Shown one piece after another: positions 26,080 through 34,012 of a stretch of DNA of 64,000 nt. This stretch comes from SIG452 sp045638525. Its GTDB lineage: Bacteria; Bacillota; Clostridia; UMGS1840. Made by a program: the position numbers and the translations under genes. Numbering within the stretch: the first letter of the stretch is position 1; every line of letters begins with the position of its first letter. The notes beneath the pieces are model-generated. The model was not told the origin of the DNA and did not search any database. It worked only from the letters and a program-made list of their open reading frames with translations. The DNA lies in assembly GCA_045638525.1 (NCBI GenBank), contig JAZUBQ010000012.1, positions 124,001 through 188,000 of the forward strand, given 5' to 3'.

Positions 26080-27119
26080 TTTTGTTCTCCCTCCTTCTTT
26101 TCTTGTTGTGTTGCACGCCGCAACTGTCCGCAAGCAGCATTGATATCCGTCCCAAGCGTTCGTCTGACGGTTGCATTCAGTCCACCCGAAATCAGCAATT
26201 CCTGAAAATGGTGGATACGCTTAATATCTGACGGTGCCAATGTCCCTCTCGCAGGATTAACCGGAATCAAATTCACGTGACAAAGCATCCCTTTTAAATT
26301 TCGACACAATTCCCGTGCGTGTTCCGGTTTGTCATTCACATCTTTAATCAAAGTATATTCAAAAGAAACTCTTCGACCGTTTTTATGAAGATACCGCTTC
26401 ACGGCAGCCAAAAGTTCGCCGTAAGAATATTTTCGGGACACCGGCATCGTCCGATTCCGAATGGTATCGTTTGGAGCATGTAGTGAAATGGATAAGGTCA
26501 ACGGCATTTGCTCCTCGGATAAACGGTCAATGCCATCCACCAATCCGCAAGTTGACAATGAAATATGACGATATCCGATGTTTACCCCATGTTCATCATT
26601 GACATTTTTTAAAAACCGAATTACATTTTCGTAATTATCAAGCGGTTCACCGATTCCCATCAAAACAATATTGGAAATCTTAATATTTTCATATTTTGCA
26701 GTAAAAATCACCTGATCTAAAATTTCACCGGCTTCCAAATCACGAACCTTTCCGCCTACCGTGGAAGCACAAAAGGTACAGCCCATATTACACCCGACCT
26801 GGGTGGAAATACAAATACTTCGTCCGTGTTTATAATCCATCAGAACACTTTCAATCGTATTTCCGTCACCCAGCTCATATAAAAATTTTACTGTTTTGTC
26901 TTTGGAAACCTCTTTTTTTAAAATCTTCAAAGAAGAAATATAAAAATCGTTAGATAATTCTTCTGCCATTTTTTTGGAAATATCCGTCATTTCTGCAAAC
27001 GAAGTAACCCCCAGAGAGAGCCATTTAAATACTTGTTTGGCTCTGAATTTCTGGCGGTATTTCTGAACAAAATATTCTTCCAGTTCCGAATACAGCAAAT
27101 TTTTGATATTTTGTTTCAT
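26076..27119 (-). CDS. rlmN: 23S rRNA/tRNA adenine-C2 methyltransferase RlmN
   Basis: A radical-SAM enzyme that methylates C2 of A2503 in 23S rRNA and A37 of some tRNAs. The 347-residue product has CNMGCTFC (Cys110, Cys114, Cys117), GIGEPLDNYENVIRF, SLHAPNDTIRNRTMP, and the C-terminal methyl-accepting Cys in INAACGQLRR. Glu90 lies in the NTIESVLM block. It starts 25 nt after rnfB and runs into stp with a 4-nt overlap. The rsmB that often precedes rlmN is not present. Confidence 0.95.
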   Translation of the reverse strand: MKQNIKNLLYSELEEYFVQKYRQKFRAKQVFKWLSLGVTSFAEMTDISKKMAEELSNDFYISSLKILKKEVSKDKTVKFLYELGDGNTIESVLMDYKHGRSICISTQVGCNMGCTFCASTVGGKVRDLEAGEILDQVIFTAKYENIKISNIVLMGIGEPLDNYENVIRFLKNVNDEHGVNIGYRHISLSTCGLVDGIDRLSEEQMPLTLSISLHAPNDTIRNRTMPVSRKYSYGELLAAVKRYLHKNGRRVSFEYTLIKDVNDKPEHARELCRNLKGMLCHVNLIPVNPARGTLAPSDIKRIHHFQELLISGGLNATVRRTLGTDINAACGQLRRATQQEKKEGEQK

Positions 27120-27130
27120 TGGATACTCCC

Positions 27131-27144
27131 TAAACTATAGTTTA
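27131..27144. repeat. 14-nt perfect palindrome between rnfB and rlmN
   Basis: TAAACTATAGTTTA reads the same on both strands and occupies the bases directly after the rnfB stop, 12 nt before the rlmN ATG. There is no T run after it, so it is not a standard terminator. It could be a protein-binding site or chance in AT-rich DNA. Confidence 0.45.
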
Positions 27145-27942
27145 CTACATAGTAACTTTTTTAATTATCTTTTTGGGACATTTTTCAGCACACACACCAC
27201 ATCCGATACATTTTTCCGTATCAATGGTTGCCAAGAAATGATCCACTTTTACTGCTTCTTCCAAGCAATTTTTCTCACAAATTTTACATCCGATACAGCC
27301 GGCAGTACATTTATCTTTTACCACAGCGCCTTTATCGGTATTTCTGCATTTTACCACATACTGATTGGATGGTGAAACCAAAGTAATTAAATTTTTCGGA
27401 CAAGCCGCAACGCATTTACCGCAAGCAGTACATTTATGAAAATCTACTTTTGCAATGCCGTTTTCCACTTTAATTGCACCAAAATTACATACGCTCACAC
27501 AAGAGCCATATCCCAAACAACCGTTGCTGCAGGCTTTATAACCGCCGCCAATCATACGGGCAGCAGAAACGCAGTCTAAATTGCCATCATATTGAAATTT
27601 AATCTGAGCAACATCGCTGCAACCTTCACAACGAACAAATGCCACTTTCTTCTCAAAGGTTTCTGCTTCCTGTCCCAAAATGTTGGAAATAATTTTTGCG
27701 GTTTCAGCACCACCAACCGGACAAACATTTGCCTTAGCTTTACCTTCAATGATGGCAGAGGCACACTGGGCACAACCGGCATAGCCGCAACCACCACAAT
27801 TTGCACCCGGAAGTGCATCGGTCACGAGAGGAAGTTTTGCATCCTGCTCTACATAAAACACTTTTGCCGCAATTCCCAGTAAGGCTCCAAAAATCAGACC
27901 CATTGCTGAAATTGCGATTGTTGCACTAATGATATTCTGCAT
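27145..27942 (-). CDS. rnfB: Rnf complex subunit RnfB, multi-[4Fe-4S] ferredoxin subunit
   Basis: The electron entry subunit of the ferredoxin:NAD+ oxidoreductase. The 265-residue product has an N-terminal membrane anchor (about 5-28) and a 4Fe-4S domain with Cys49, Cys52, Cys57 and Cys74. Further clusters are suggested by Cys138/142/148/152, Cys171/174/177/181, Cys212/216/219/222/226 and Cys245/248/251/255. This richness matches clostridial RnfB, which is longer than the proteobacterial form. SD: GGGGAG. It is last in the order rnfC-D-G-E-A-B typical of clostridia and acetogens. Confidence 0.95.
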   Translation of the reverse strand: MQNIISATIAISAMGLIFGALLGIAAKVFYVEQDAKLPLVTDALPGANCGGCGYAGCAQCASAIIEGKAKANVCPVGGAETAKIISNILGQEAETFEKKVAFVRCEGCSDVAQIKFQYDGNLDCVSAARMIGGGYKACSNGCLGYGSCVSVCNFGAIKVENGIAKVDFHKCTACGKCVAACPKNLITLVSPSNQYVVKCRNTDKGAVVKDKCTAGCIGCKICEKNCLEEAVKVDHFLATIDTEKCIGCGVCAEKCPKKIIKKVTM

Positions 27943-27962
27943 GGTTCACTCCCCTTTTTCTG

Positions 27963-28550
27963 TTACAGTTTCATACCGGAAAATCCTAAAAACGCCATTG
28001 CAATCAAACCGGCAGAAACCAACGCAATGGGCATCCCTTTCATAAAGGAAGGAATTTTGGAATGTTCCAAACGTTCTCTGACACCGGCAAACAACCAAAT
28101 TGCAAGCGTAAAGCTGAGTGCTGCCGCAATACCGGACACCAGACTTTCCACAAAACCATAATTTTTCTGTACGTTTAAGAGAGCAACCCCCAAAACAGCA
28201 CAGTTAGTGGTAATCAGCGGTAAATAAATCCCCAAAGAAGCATACAGCGGGGGGCTTAATTTCATAATTGCCATTTCCACAATCTGCACCAATGCCGCAA
28301 TTACCAGAATAAAGGCAATGGTCTGCAGGTATTCCAACTGAAACGGAACAAGAATAAACTCATTCACCAACCAAGACATCGCACTGGCCAGTGCCATAAC
28401 GAAAGTTACCGCCAATCCCATTGCAACTGCAGTATCGGTTTTCTTCGATACCCCAAGGAAGGGACAGCAACCTAAAAATTTAACCAAAACAAAATTTTCT
28501 ACCAATAATGTAGTAATTAAAATAGAAAACAGTTTTCCTGCATCAACCAT
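27963..28550 (-). CDS. rnfA: Rnf complex membrane subunit RnfA
   Basis: A polytopic subunit of the ion-pumping Rnf complex. The 195-residue product has about six transmembrane helices. It contains VENFVLVKFLGCCPFLGVSK, which carries the conserved paired cysteines of the RnfA/NqrE family, and TTNCAVLGVALLN, the inverted half-repeat with its own Cys. RnfA and RnfE are related by internal symmetry and coordinate a membrane Fe-S centre between them. It overlaps rnfE by 8 nt. Confidence 0.95.
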   Translation of the reverse strand: MVDAGKLFSILITTLLVENFVLVKFLGCCPFLGVSKKTDTAVAMGLAVTFVMALASAMSWLVNEFILVPFQLEYLQTIAFILVIAALVQIVEMAIMKLSPPLYASLGIYLPLITTNCAVLGVALLNVQKNYGFVESLVSGIAAALSFTLAIWLFAGVRERLEHSKIPSFMKGMPIALVSAGLIAMAFLGFSGMKL

Positions 28551-29139
28551 GTTTTGTACCTCCTTTTGTTCTCATCAGGTTAATCACACCCAGCACAATA
28601 CCAAGCACAATAAAACCACCCGGAGGTAAAATCATCATAATTGCTTTGGGATAATTGCTTCCAAGCACAGGGAATCCCAGTAAACTTCCGTTCCCCAGCA
28701 ATTCACGAATTGCAGATAAAATAACCAATGCAACCGTAAAACCAAGCCCCATACACAAGCCGTCAACCGCAGATTTTGCAGGACCGTTTTTTGATGCAAA
28801 ACTTTCTGCTCTTGCTAAAATGATACAGTTAACCACAATCAAAGGAATAAACACACCAAGTGATGCAGAAATCTCCGGCAGATATGCTTTTAATGCCATA
28901 TCCACAGCTGTTACAAACCCTGCGATAATAACAATGTAAGAAGCAATTCTGATTTTTGCCGGAATAAATTTTCTTAAAATAGAAATAAAGAAATTAGAAC
29001 AAATAAGCACTGCTGTTGCAGAAAGTCCCATTCCCAAACCGTTAATCACAGAAGTGGAAGTTCCCAAGGTGGGACACATTCCCAAAAGGAGAACAAACAC
29101 AGGATTTTCTGCAAACATTTTCTTAAAAAAAGTTTTCAT
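28543..29139 (-). CDS. rnfE: Rnf complex membrane subunit RnfE
   Basis: The second polytopic RnfA/RnfE-type subunit (NqrD family). The 198-residue product has NPVFVLLLGMCPTLGTSTSV near the N-terminus and IPLIVVNCIILARAESFA in the middle, i.e. the family cysteines (MCPTLG and VNC). Several hydrophobic helices are present and the C-terminus is GVINLMRTKGG. The ATG overlaps the rnfG stop by one base. Confidence 0.95.
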   Translation of the reverse strand: MKTFFKKMFAENPVFVLLLGMCPTLGTSTSVINGLGMGLSATAVLICSNFFISILRKFIPAKIRIASYIVIIAGFVTAVDMALKAYLPEISASLGVFIPLIVVNCIILARAESFASKNGPAKSAVDGLCMGLGFTVALVILSAIRELLGNGSLLGFPVLGSNYPKAIMMILPPGGFIVLGIVLGVINLMRTKGGTKHG

Positions 29140-29648
29140 TATTGTGCCGCCTCCTTCGCCATTTGTGATGCTAAATTGATTGCTCCGTTCACCGCTTTTG
29201 AGGTGATAGTCGCACCGGTCAACGCTTCAATTTCTGTAAATTCTTTTGCCGGTTGTCCCAAAAACTGTGCAACAAAACTTTCTTCTTTTGCACGGGTTCC
29301 AAGTCCCGGAGTTTCAGACATTGAAATATATTCCACACCGGTAATCGCATAATTTTGGTCAAATCCGATAATCATTTCAATGGCTCCGCCGTACCCTTCC
29401 TGAGTTACAACATTGACAGCATAGCCAACGATATTTCCGTCAATCGTACCAAGATATACATTTTCATTTACTTTGCTTAATTCGCATCCCGGTAAAACAG
29501 AGGTCATTGCTTCTTTTTTTGCAGTTTCCGTTAACTCTGCAATCACAGGTTCTGTCACGTAATTCAGTGCAGATAAACCAAGAGCAACTACCAGACAAAT
29601 TATAAATAATTTTATTGCCAAAACAAAAATGTTGTCTTTTTCTTTCAT
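29139..29648 (-). CDS. rnfG: Rnf complex subunit RnfG, covalent-FMN protein
   Basis: The extracytoplasmic flavoprotein subunit. The 169-residue product has one N-terminal TM helix (about 8-28) and an FMN_bind domain with GYGGAIEMIIGF, MSETPGLGTRAKEESF and ALTGATITSKAV. The flavin should be linked to Thr147 of TGAT by phosphoester. ATG 29648 is chosen; a TTG directly before it is also in register with the SD AAGGAGGG. Confidence 0.95.
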   Translation of the reverse strand: MKEKDNIFVLAIKLFIICLVVALGLSALNYVTEPVIAELTETAKKEAMTSVLPGCELSKVNENVYLGTIDGNIVGYAVNVVTQEGYGGAIEMIIGFDQNYAITGVEYISMSETPGLGTRAKEESFVAQFLGQPAKEFTEIEALTGATITSKAVNGAINLASQMAKEAAQ

Positions 29649-29664
29649 CAATTATCTGCCCTCC

Positions 29665-30615
29665 TTACGCACCGTATTTTTTGGGAATCACTAATTTATC
29701 AATCTGGGGAGCTAAAATATTCACAAACAGAATCGAATAGCAAACCCCTTCCGGATAACCGCCTTTGATACGAATAAAAATAGTTAATGCACCTGCCAGT
29801 AACCCGGAAATCATCTGTCCTTTAGGAGTTGTAGGAGAGGTGGTGTAATCTGTCAGCATAAAAATACCACCCAAAAGCACACCGCCGGTTAACACAGAAA
29901 CAAGCGGATCTCCACTCAGGAAGCCCTGATATCCAAACAACCATCCTAAAAGTGCTACGGTTGCTACATAAGAAATGGTTGCATGGGGTTGAATAATTTT
30001 TCTTGCTAAAAGATAAATAAAACCAAGAATTAATGCTAAAGCACAAACTTCCCCCATAGAACCACCGATGTTTCCTAAAAACAAATCCAGATAGCTTGCA
30101 CTGACTCCTTCTCCTGCTTTCAGAAGTTTTAAGGGAGTTGCACCGGTAACCGCTTCCACTGCACCGCTTTTATAATAGAAAGGTTTTGCCCAAGTGGTCA
30201 TCGGAAGTGAATAGGACGCCAACAAAAAAGCACGTCCTGCCAAAGCGGGATTCATAAAGTTATTCCCCAATCCACCAAACAGACATTTTGCCACAATAAT
30301 AGCAAAAAATGCTCCGATAATGGGTAAATACAAGGGAACACCAACCGGTAACGTCAATGCTAAAAGCACACCGGTAATCGCAGCACTACAATCAAAAATT
30401 GTAGTAGGAACTTTTGTAAAACAGCACCACAGATGCTCAAACAGCATCGCAGAAACTGTAGAAATTGCAATCAGAATCAAAGCACGAAGCCCAAAAATCC
30501 AGGTTGCGGCAACCACAGCCGGAAGCAATGCAATCAAAACATTTCCCATCAGCTTACGAGTGCCATATGAAGTCTGAATATGGGGGGAAGTAGATACAAT
30601 TAATTTTTCATTCAT
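29665..30615 (-). CDS. rnfD: Rnf complex membrane subunit RnfD, covalent-FMN protein
   Basis: A polytopic subunit with a covalently bound flavin. The 316-residue product begins MNEKLIVSTSPHIQT, the RnfD N-terminal signature. It has about eight to ten helices, the motif VTGATPLKLL with Thr160 as the flavin attachment site, and the segment NNFMNPALAGRAFLL. ATG 30615 is preferred to ATG 30621 because GAGAGA is spaced 6 nt from it and because it matches the family start. Confidence 0.93.
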   Translation of the reverse strand: MNEKLIVSTSPHIQTSYGTRKLMGNVLIALLPAVVAATWIFGLRALILIAISTVSAMLFEHLWCCFTKVPTTIFDCSAAITGVLLALTLPVGVPLYLPIIGAFFAIIVAKCLFGGLGNNFMNPALAGRAFLLASYSLPMTTWAKPFYYKSGAVEAVTGATPLKLLKAGEGVSASYLDLFLGNIGGSMGEVCALALILGFIYLLARKIIQPHATISYVATVALLGWLFGYQGFLSGDPLVSVLTGGVLLGGIFMLTDYTTSPTTPKGQMISGLLAGALTIFIRIKGGYPEGVCYSILFVNILAPQIDKLVIPKKYGA

Positions 30616-30632
30616 AACCATTCTCTCTGTCT

Positions 30633-30653
30633 CTGTACAAAAAAATTGTACAG
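30633..30653 (-). promoter_or_regulatory. intercistronic stem-loop between rnfC and rnfD
   Basis: CTGTACAA (30633-30640) and TTGTACAG (30646-30653) form a perfect 8-bp stem with a 5-nt A-rich loop on the plus strand (T-rich in the transcript). It lies in the only sizeable gap (80 nt) of the rnf operon, 18 nt before the rnfD ATG. It may be an mRNA processing or stability element, or it may affect rnfD translation; no terminator-type T tract follows it. Confidence 0.5.
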
Positions 30654-30695
30654 CACCACCGATTCCTTTCTGTATTGAATTTACTGTCAATTCTG

Positions 30696-31997
30696 TTATC
30701 TGGGAAGTTTGGATTTTGCAACTCGGAATGTTTGCACCAAATGTCTTCTGGAGGGACAAATATAGCTGCAAGTTCCACATTCCATACAATCTTTCAAGCC
30801 ATATTTTACAGCTTCATCCAGGTTGTTAATCTCTGCGTGTCCCATAATCATAAAGGGCATCAGACGCATAGGACAATGCTTCACACATCTGCCACATCTG
30901 AGGCAATCCTGTTGCTCGTAATGATGGTATTCTTTATCTGTAAAAAACAAAAGGCCTGAAGTTCCTTTAATCACAGGAGCATCTAAAGTATACTGTGCAA
31001 ATCCCATCATCGGACCGCCTGCAAGAACTTTTTTGATCCCCTCTTGCAAACCAACAGCTTCTGCCAATGCAGAAAGAGGTGTGCCAATACGAACCAGAAA
31101 GTTCCCTGGTGCTTTGGCACCACTGCCCGACACGGTAACCACGCGGGAAACAAGCGGCATCCCTGACTGACGCAAAGACATCGAAATCTGTGCGGCTGAT
31201 GCCACATTTTGCACTACAACGCCTGCATCAATGGGTAACTGCCCTGACTTCACCTCACGTCGCAGTACAGAGTCAATCAGCTGTTTTTCGCTTCCCTGCG
31301 GATATTTGGTTTTTACCAAAACAGCAGTAATTTCAGGCTCTTTCATACATTTTTCCTGCATCAGTTTATAGGCATCTTTTTTATTGTCTTCAATGGCGAT
31401 ATAGCCTTTGGAAACGCCTAAAATTTTCATCATAATTTTCAGACCGTCAATCACATCGTCTGTATGCTCCAACATTACACGATGATCAGCAGTCAAAAAC
31501 GGTTCACATTCCGCCCCGTTTAAAATAACGCAGTCTGCTTTCTTTCCTTCCGGAGGAGAAAGCTTGATATACGTGGGGAAAGTAGCGCCACCCATTCCAA
31601 CAATTCCGGCTTGTTTCACTGCTTCAATCAGCTCTTTTGCAGACAATTTGTCTACCTTAACCGGCTGAACAGTTTCTGAAACGGTATCACAAAAGTCATT
31701 TTCAATCACAACGGACAAACAGGTTCCCAAACCGGTATGCGGACGAGCTTCCACAGCGATAACCTTTCCTGAAACAGAAGCATGAACCGGAACAGACACA
31801 AAACTTGTGGGTTCTCCGATCATCTGTCCCATTGTAACAGTGTCACCAACCTGAACCAAAGGTTTACAGGGTGCGCCAATATGCTGTGACATAGGAATCA
31901 CAACTTCTTTTGGCGGTGTCAGCACAACAATTTTTTTATCTTCTGTCAAATGTTTATGTTCTTCCGGATGAAATCCGCCCTTAAATGTACGTATCAT
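30696..31997 (-). CDS. rnfC: Rnf complex subunit RnfC, NADH/FMN and Fe-S protein
   Basis: The cytoplasmic subunit that reduces NAD+. The 433-residue product has an N-terminal barrel-sandwich region (MIRTFKGGFHPEEHK), a flavin/NAD-binding domain with GIVGMGGATFPTYIKL and ILNGAECEPFLTADHR, and an SLBB segment. Two [4Fe-4S] motifs, CLRCGRCVKHCPM and CMECGTCSYICPS, lie near the C-terminus. It is the first gene of the rnf operon and has the strongest SD here (AAGGAGGAT). Confidence 0.95.
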   Translation of the reverse strand: MIRTFKGGFHPEEHKHLTEDKKIVVLTPPKEVVIPMSQHIGAPCKPLVQVGDTVTMGQMIGEPTSFVSVPVHASVSGKVIAVEARPHTGLGTCLSVVIENDFCDTVSETVQPVKVDKLSAKELIEAVKQAGIVGMGGATFPTYIKLSPPEGKKADCVILNGAECEPFLTADHRVMLEHTDDVIDGLKIMMKILGVSKGYIAIEDNKKDAYKLMQEKCMKEPEITAVLVKTKYPQGSEKQLIDSVLRREVKSGQLPIDAGVVVQNVASAAQISMSLRQSGMPLVSRVVTVSGSGAKAPGNFLVRIGTPLSALAEAVGLQEGIKKVLAGGPMMGFAQYTLDAPVIKGTSGLLFFTDKEYHHYEQQDCLRCGRCVKHCPMRLMPFMIMGHAEINNLDEAVKYGLKDCMECGTCSYICPSRRHLVQTFRVAKSKLPR

Positions 31998-32015
31998 TTT
32001 GTCGTATCCTCCTTA

Positions 32016-32036
32016 GAATGTGATACCTTCACATTC
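32016..32036 (-). promoter_or_regulatory. stem-loop in the rnfC leader, just upstream of the SD
   Basis: GAATGTGA (32016-32023) and TCACATTC (32029-32036) form a perfect 8-bp stem with a 5-nt loop. The structure lies between the predicted rnf transcription start (near 32055) and the rnfC SD (about 32006-32014). It could be a repressor operator in DNA or an RNA element affecting translation. It does not resemble a Rex site. Confidence 0.55.
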
Positions 32037-32061
32037 CTTGTAACTAACCAATCAAATTTCT

Positions 32062-32090
32062 ATTATAAAATAGATTTAAGCTGCTGTTTC
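32062..32090 (-). promoter_or_regulatory. candidate promoter of the rnf operon
   Basis: A perfect -10 TATAAT (32062-32067) with a 17-nt spacer to GAAACA (32085-32090), which matches only three of six -35 positions. The -35 lies inside the end of the vanW-like gene. A weak -35 may mean activator dependence. Confidence 0.55.
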
Positions 32091-33911
32091 TTCTGACGCA
32101 ATCTCAGGTTCAGAAGTTTCAACCGATGACTCAATAGGGGGAACAGGACTTGAGTCATCTGTGATTTCGGGAACTTCCGGAACAGGAACAACCTCATCAG
32201 GTACCGGCTCCGGTGCAGGAACCGTGTATATGGGAGTCGGTTCCGGAACATAAAGAGAAATATTCGGTGTAACAACCGCAGCCTCTTCGGTTACTTCTTC
32301 CTGGGGAACAACAGCAGGAGTCTGACCATCAGGAGCGACGGTAGGTTCCGGTGTGACTGCAGGTGCTGTTTCCGTAGCCGCCTCCTGATTTTCCGGTGCA
32401 GCTAATGTAGGATCACTGGTTTCTATAATTCTAACCAAAGATACATAATTGGAAATTCCTAAATTATCGGTACGGATTACATTATTATTTGCATCTTTGA
32501 CAATACGGTAGCTACGAACTTTGGTACCGTCATAACCACCCTGAATCACACGCTGTTCCCCTGCAGGAACCGCAGCATTGTATACATATTTAACATTTCT
32601 GGGAGTGTTGCCCAAGGTTTCGGTGGAAAGTTCTACTGTATTATTATTTTCTTTGGTTCCCCAAATTTCTACTGTCACAGTCCCGTTTACCGCAGTAGCT
32701 TTTAACTTGATGGGATTTTTCATATTGTTCTGAAATTTGAAGTCAATGGAGCCGTATGCAACAGTCGCATCAATTCCGGATTTTGCATAAGAAACCACAA
32801 AATTGTGATTTCTGCGTTCCACAATTTTTAAATCACTTAACAATACAGCGGGATAAATGGTGGAAGATACCTGACAAATACCACCACCGGTGCCGTCTAC
32901 CACCTTATCTTGCAAAAAGATTTTTGCATCACGGAATCCATTTTCGTAAGTACGTTTTCCAACCACCTGATTGAAAGAAAATACGTCACCGCAATTTAAT
33001 ACAGTTCCGTTTACTTTTTTGGTAGCAAGTTTTACATTGGTAGAACGTGCCGCTTCTGCTTCATTATATTTTGTGGAATAAGTAGACAAGCGGTCCGGAA
33101 ATGCTTCATCACCCAAATCATCGGTATACACCGCAGGGTTTAAAACTTTCACGGGAACCTGGAATACAGGTTCTAAGGAAGCAAGTTTTTCTGCCAGAAC
33201 AGCTTCATCAATCTGCAAACCAACCTGATGAGGAATAATCACTATTTTGCCGTTTTCTTTTTCCATTCTGGCATCTACCACATCAATATTGATTGCTTTT
33301 TTGATTTCTTCCACAGTAGGTGCTTTCACTGCAACAGTATCCATAAAATACTGAGCTTTGATATTGGGATATTCAGCTAAAATTTCTTCATAAAGCTTCT
33401 CTGTGTCATAACAGGTGATCCCGGTCTTTAAAGTGATTTCCGCTACATTTTGCTTAATGGTATAATCAAAGAGCTTATCACTTAGTTCCTCAGTTTGCAG
33501 CATTGCATCCATTACGGTAATAAACATTTCACGGTCAGAAGTTACAACACCGGTTACGTTTACTTTTGCAAAACGGATTTTCAAAGCTTCAAAAAAACTG
33601 TTTTTCCCGGTTGCCATAACCTGTTCTATGGTTTGTTCTTTATCAAAAGAAAAACCGGCAGAATTCAGGTCCAAATCAATTTGCTTTTCACCAATTGTTA
33701 TCTGAACAATTTTAGACTGTGCAATCTGTTCATCTAAGATAGCAGAAACCTCTTCAACGGTTTTTCCGCCAACCGGAACTGAGTTTAACTGCACTCCGGC
33801 CGCTACTTTGGACGGGTCGTTATACCCGCAGGCTCCAAGCAGCAATACCAAGGCGACCACTAACACAGTCGCACTTATGATTAAGATTTTTTTACTCATA
33901 AATTTTTGCAT
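32076..33911 (-). CDS. VanW-family cell-wall-associated lipoprotein
   Basis: A 611-residue predicted lipoprotein. A hydrophobic signal (about 8-27) ends in the lipobox LGAC (Cys28). YoaR/PG_binding_4-type repeats (about 40-275) are followed by a VanW domain with LNCGDVFSFNQVVGKRTYEN and GGGICQVSSTIYPAVLLS. A beta-rich segment follows, then a roughly 115-residue Pro/Glu/Thr/Val tail. VanW proteins are of unknown biochemical function and are associated with the envelope. ATG 33911 follows GAGGGGA by 6 nt; a TTG upstream is less likely. A 15-nt palindrome (33946-33960) lies in the leader. Confidence 0.88.
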   Translation of the reverse strand: MQKFMSKKILIISATVLVVALVLLLGACGYNDPSKVAAGVQLNSVPVGGKTVEEVSAILDEQIAQSKIVQITIGEKQIDLDLNSAGFSFDKEQTIEQVMATGKNSFFEALKIRFAKVNVTGVVTSDREMFITVMDAMLQTEELSDKLFDYTIKQNVAEITLKTGITCYDTEKLYEEILAEYPNIKAQYFMDTVAVKAPTVEEIKKAINIDVVDARMEKENGKIVIIPHQVGLQIDEAVLAEKLASLEPVFQVPVKVLNPAVYTDDLGDEAFPDRLSTYSTKYNEAEAARSTNVKLATKKVNGTVLNCGDVFSFNQVVGKRTYENGFRDAKIFLQDKVVDGTGGGICQVSSTIYPAVLLSDLKIVERRNHNFVVSYAKSGIDATVAYGSIDFKFQNNMKNPIKLKATAVNGTVTVEIWGTKENNNTVELSTETLGNTPRNVKYVYNAAVPAGEQRVIQGGYDGTKVRSYRIVKDANNNVIRTDNLGISNYVSLVRIIETSDPTLAAPENQEAATETAPAVTPEPTVAPDGQTPAVVPQEEVTEEAAVVTPNISLYVPEPTPIYTVPAPEPVPDEVVPVPEVPEITDDSSPVPPIESSVETSEPEIASEETAA

Positions 33912-34012
33912 GAAAATTCCCCTCAATTTTCTAAAAAATTCCTAAGATGTTTCAAACATCCATTTTTATAGATATATGAAAATATCATTTCTAAAATATC
34001 CGAACAAAACAG

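Noticed and set aside
33946..33960. Hairpin upstream of the VanW-like gene as a terminator of ahcY
   Set aside because: The palindrome is perfect but short, and no T run directly follows on the minus strand.
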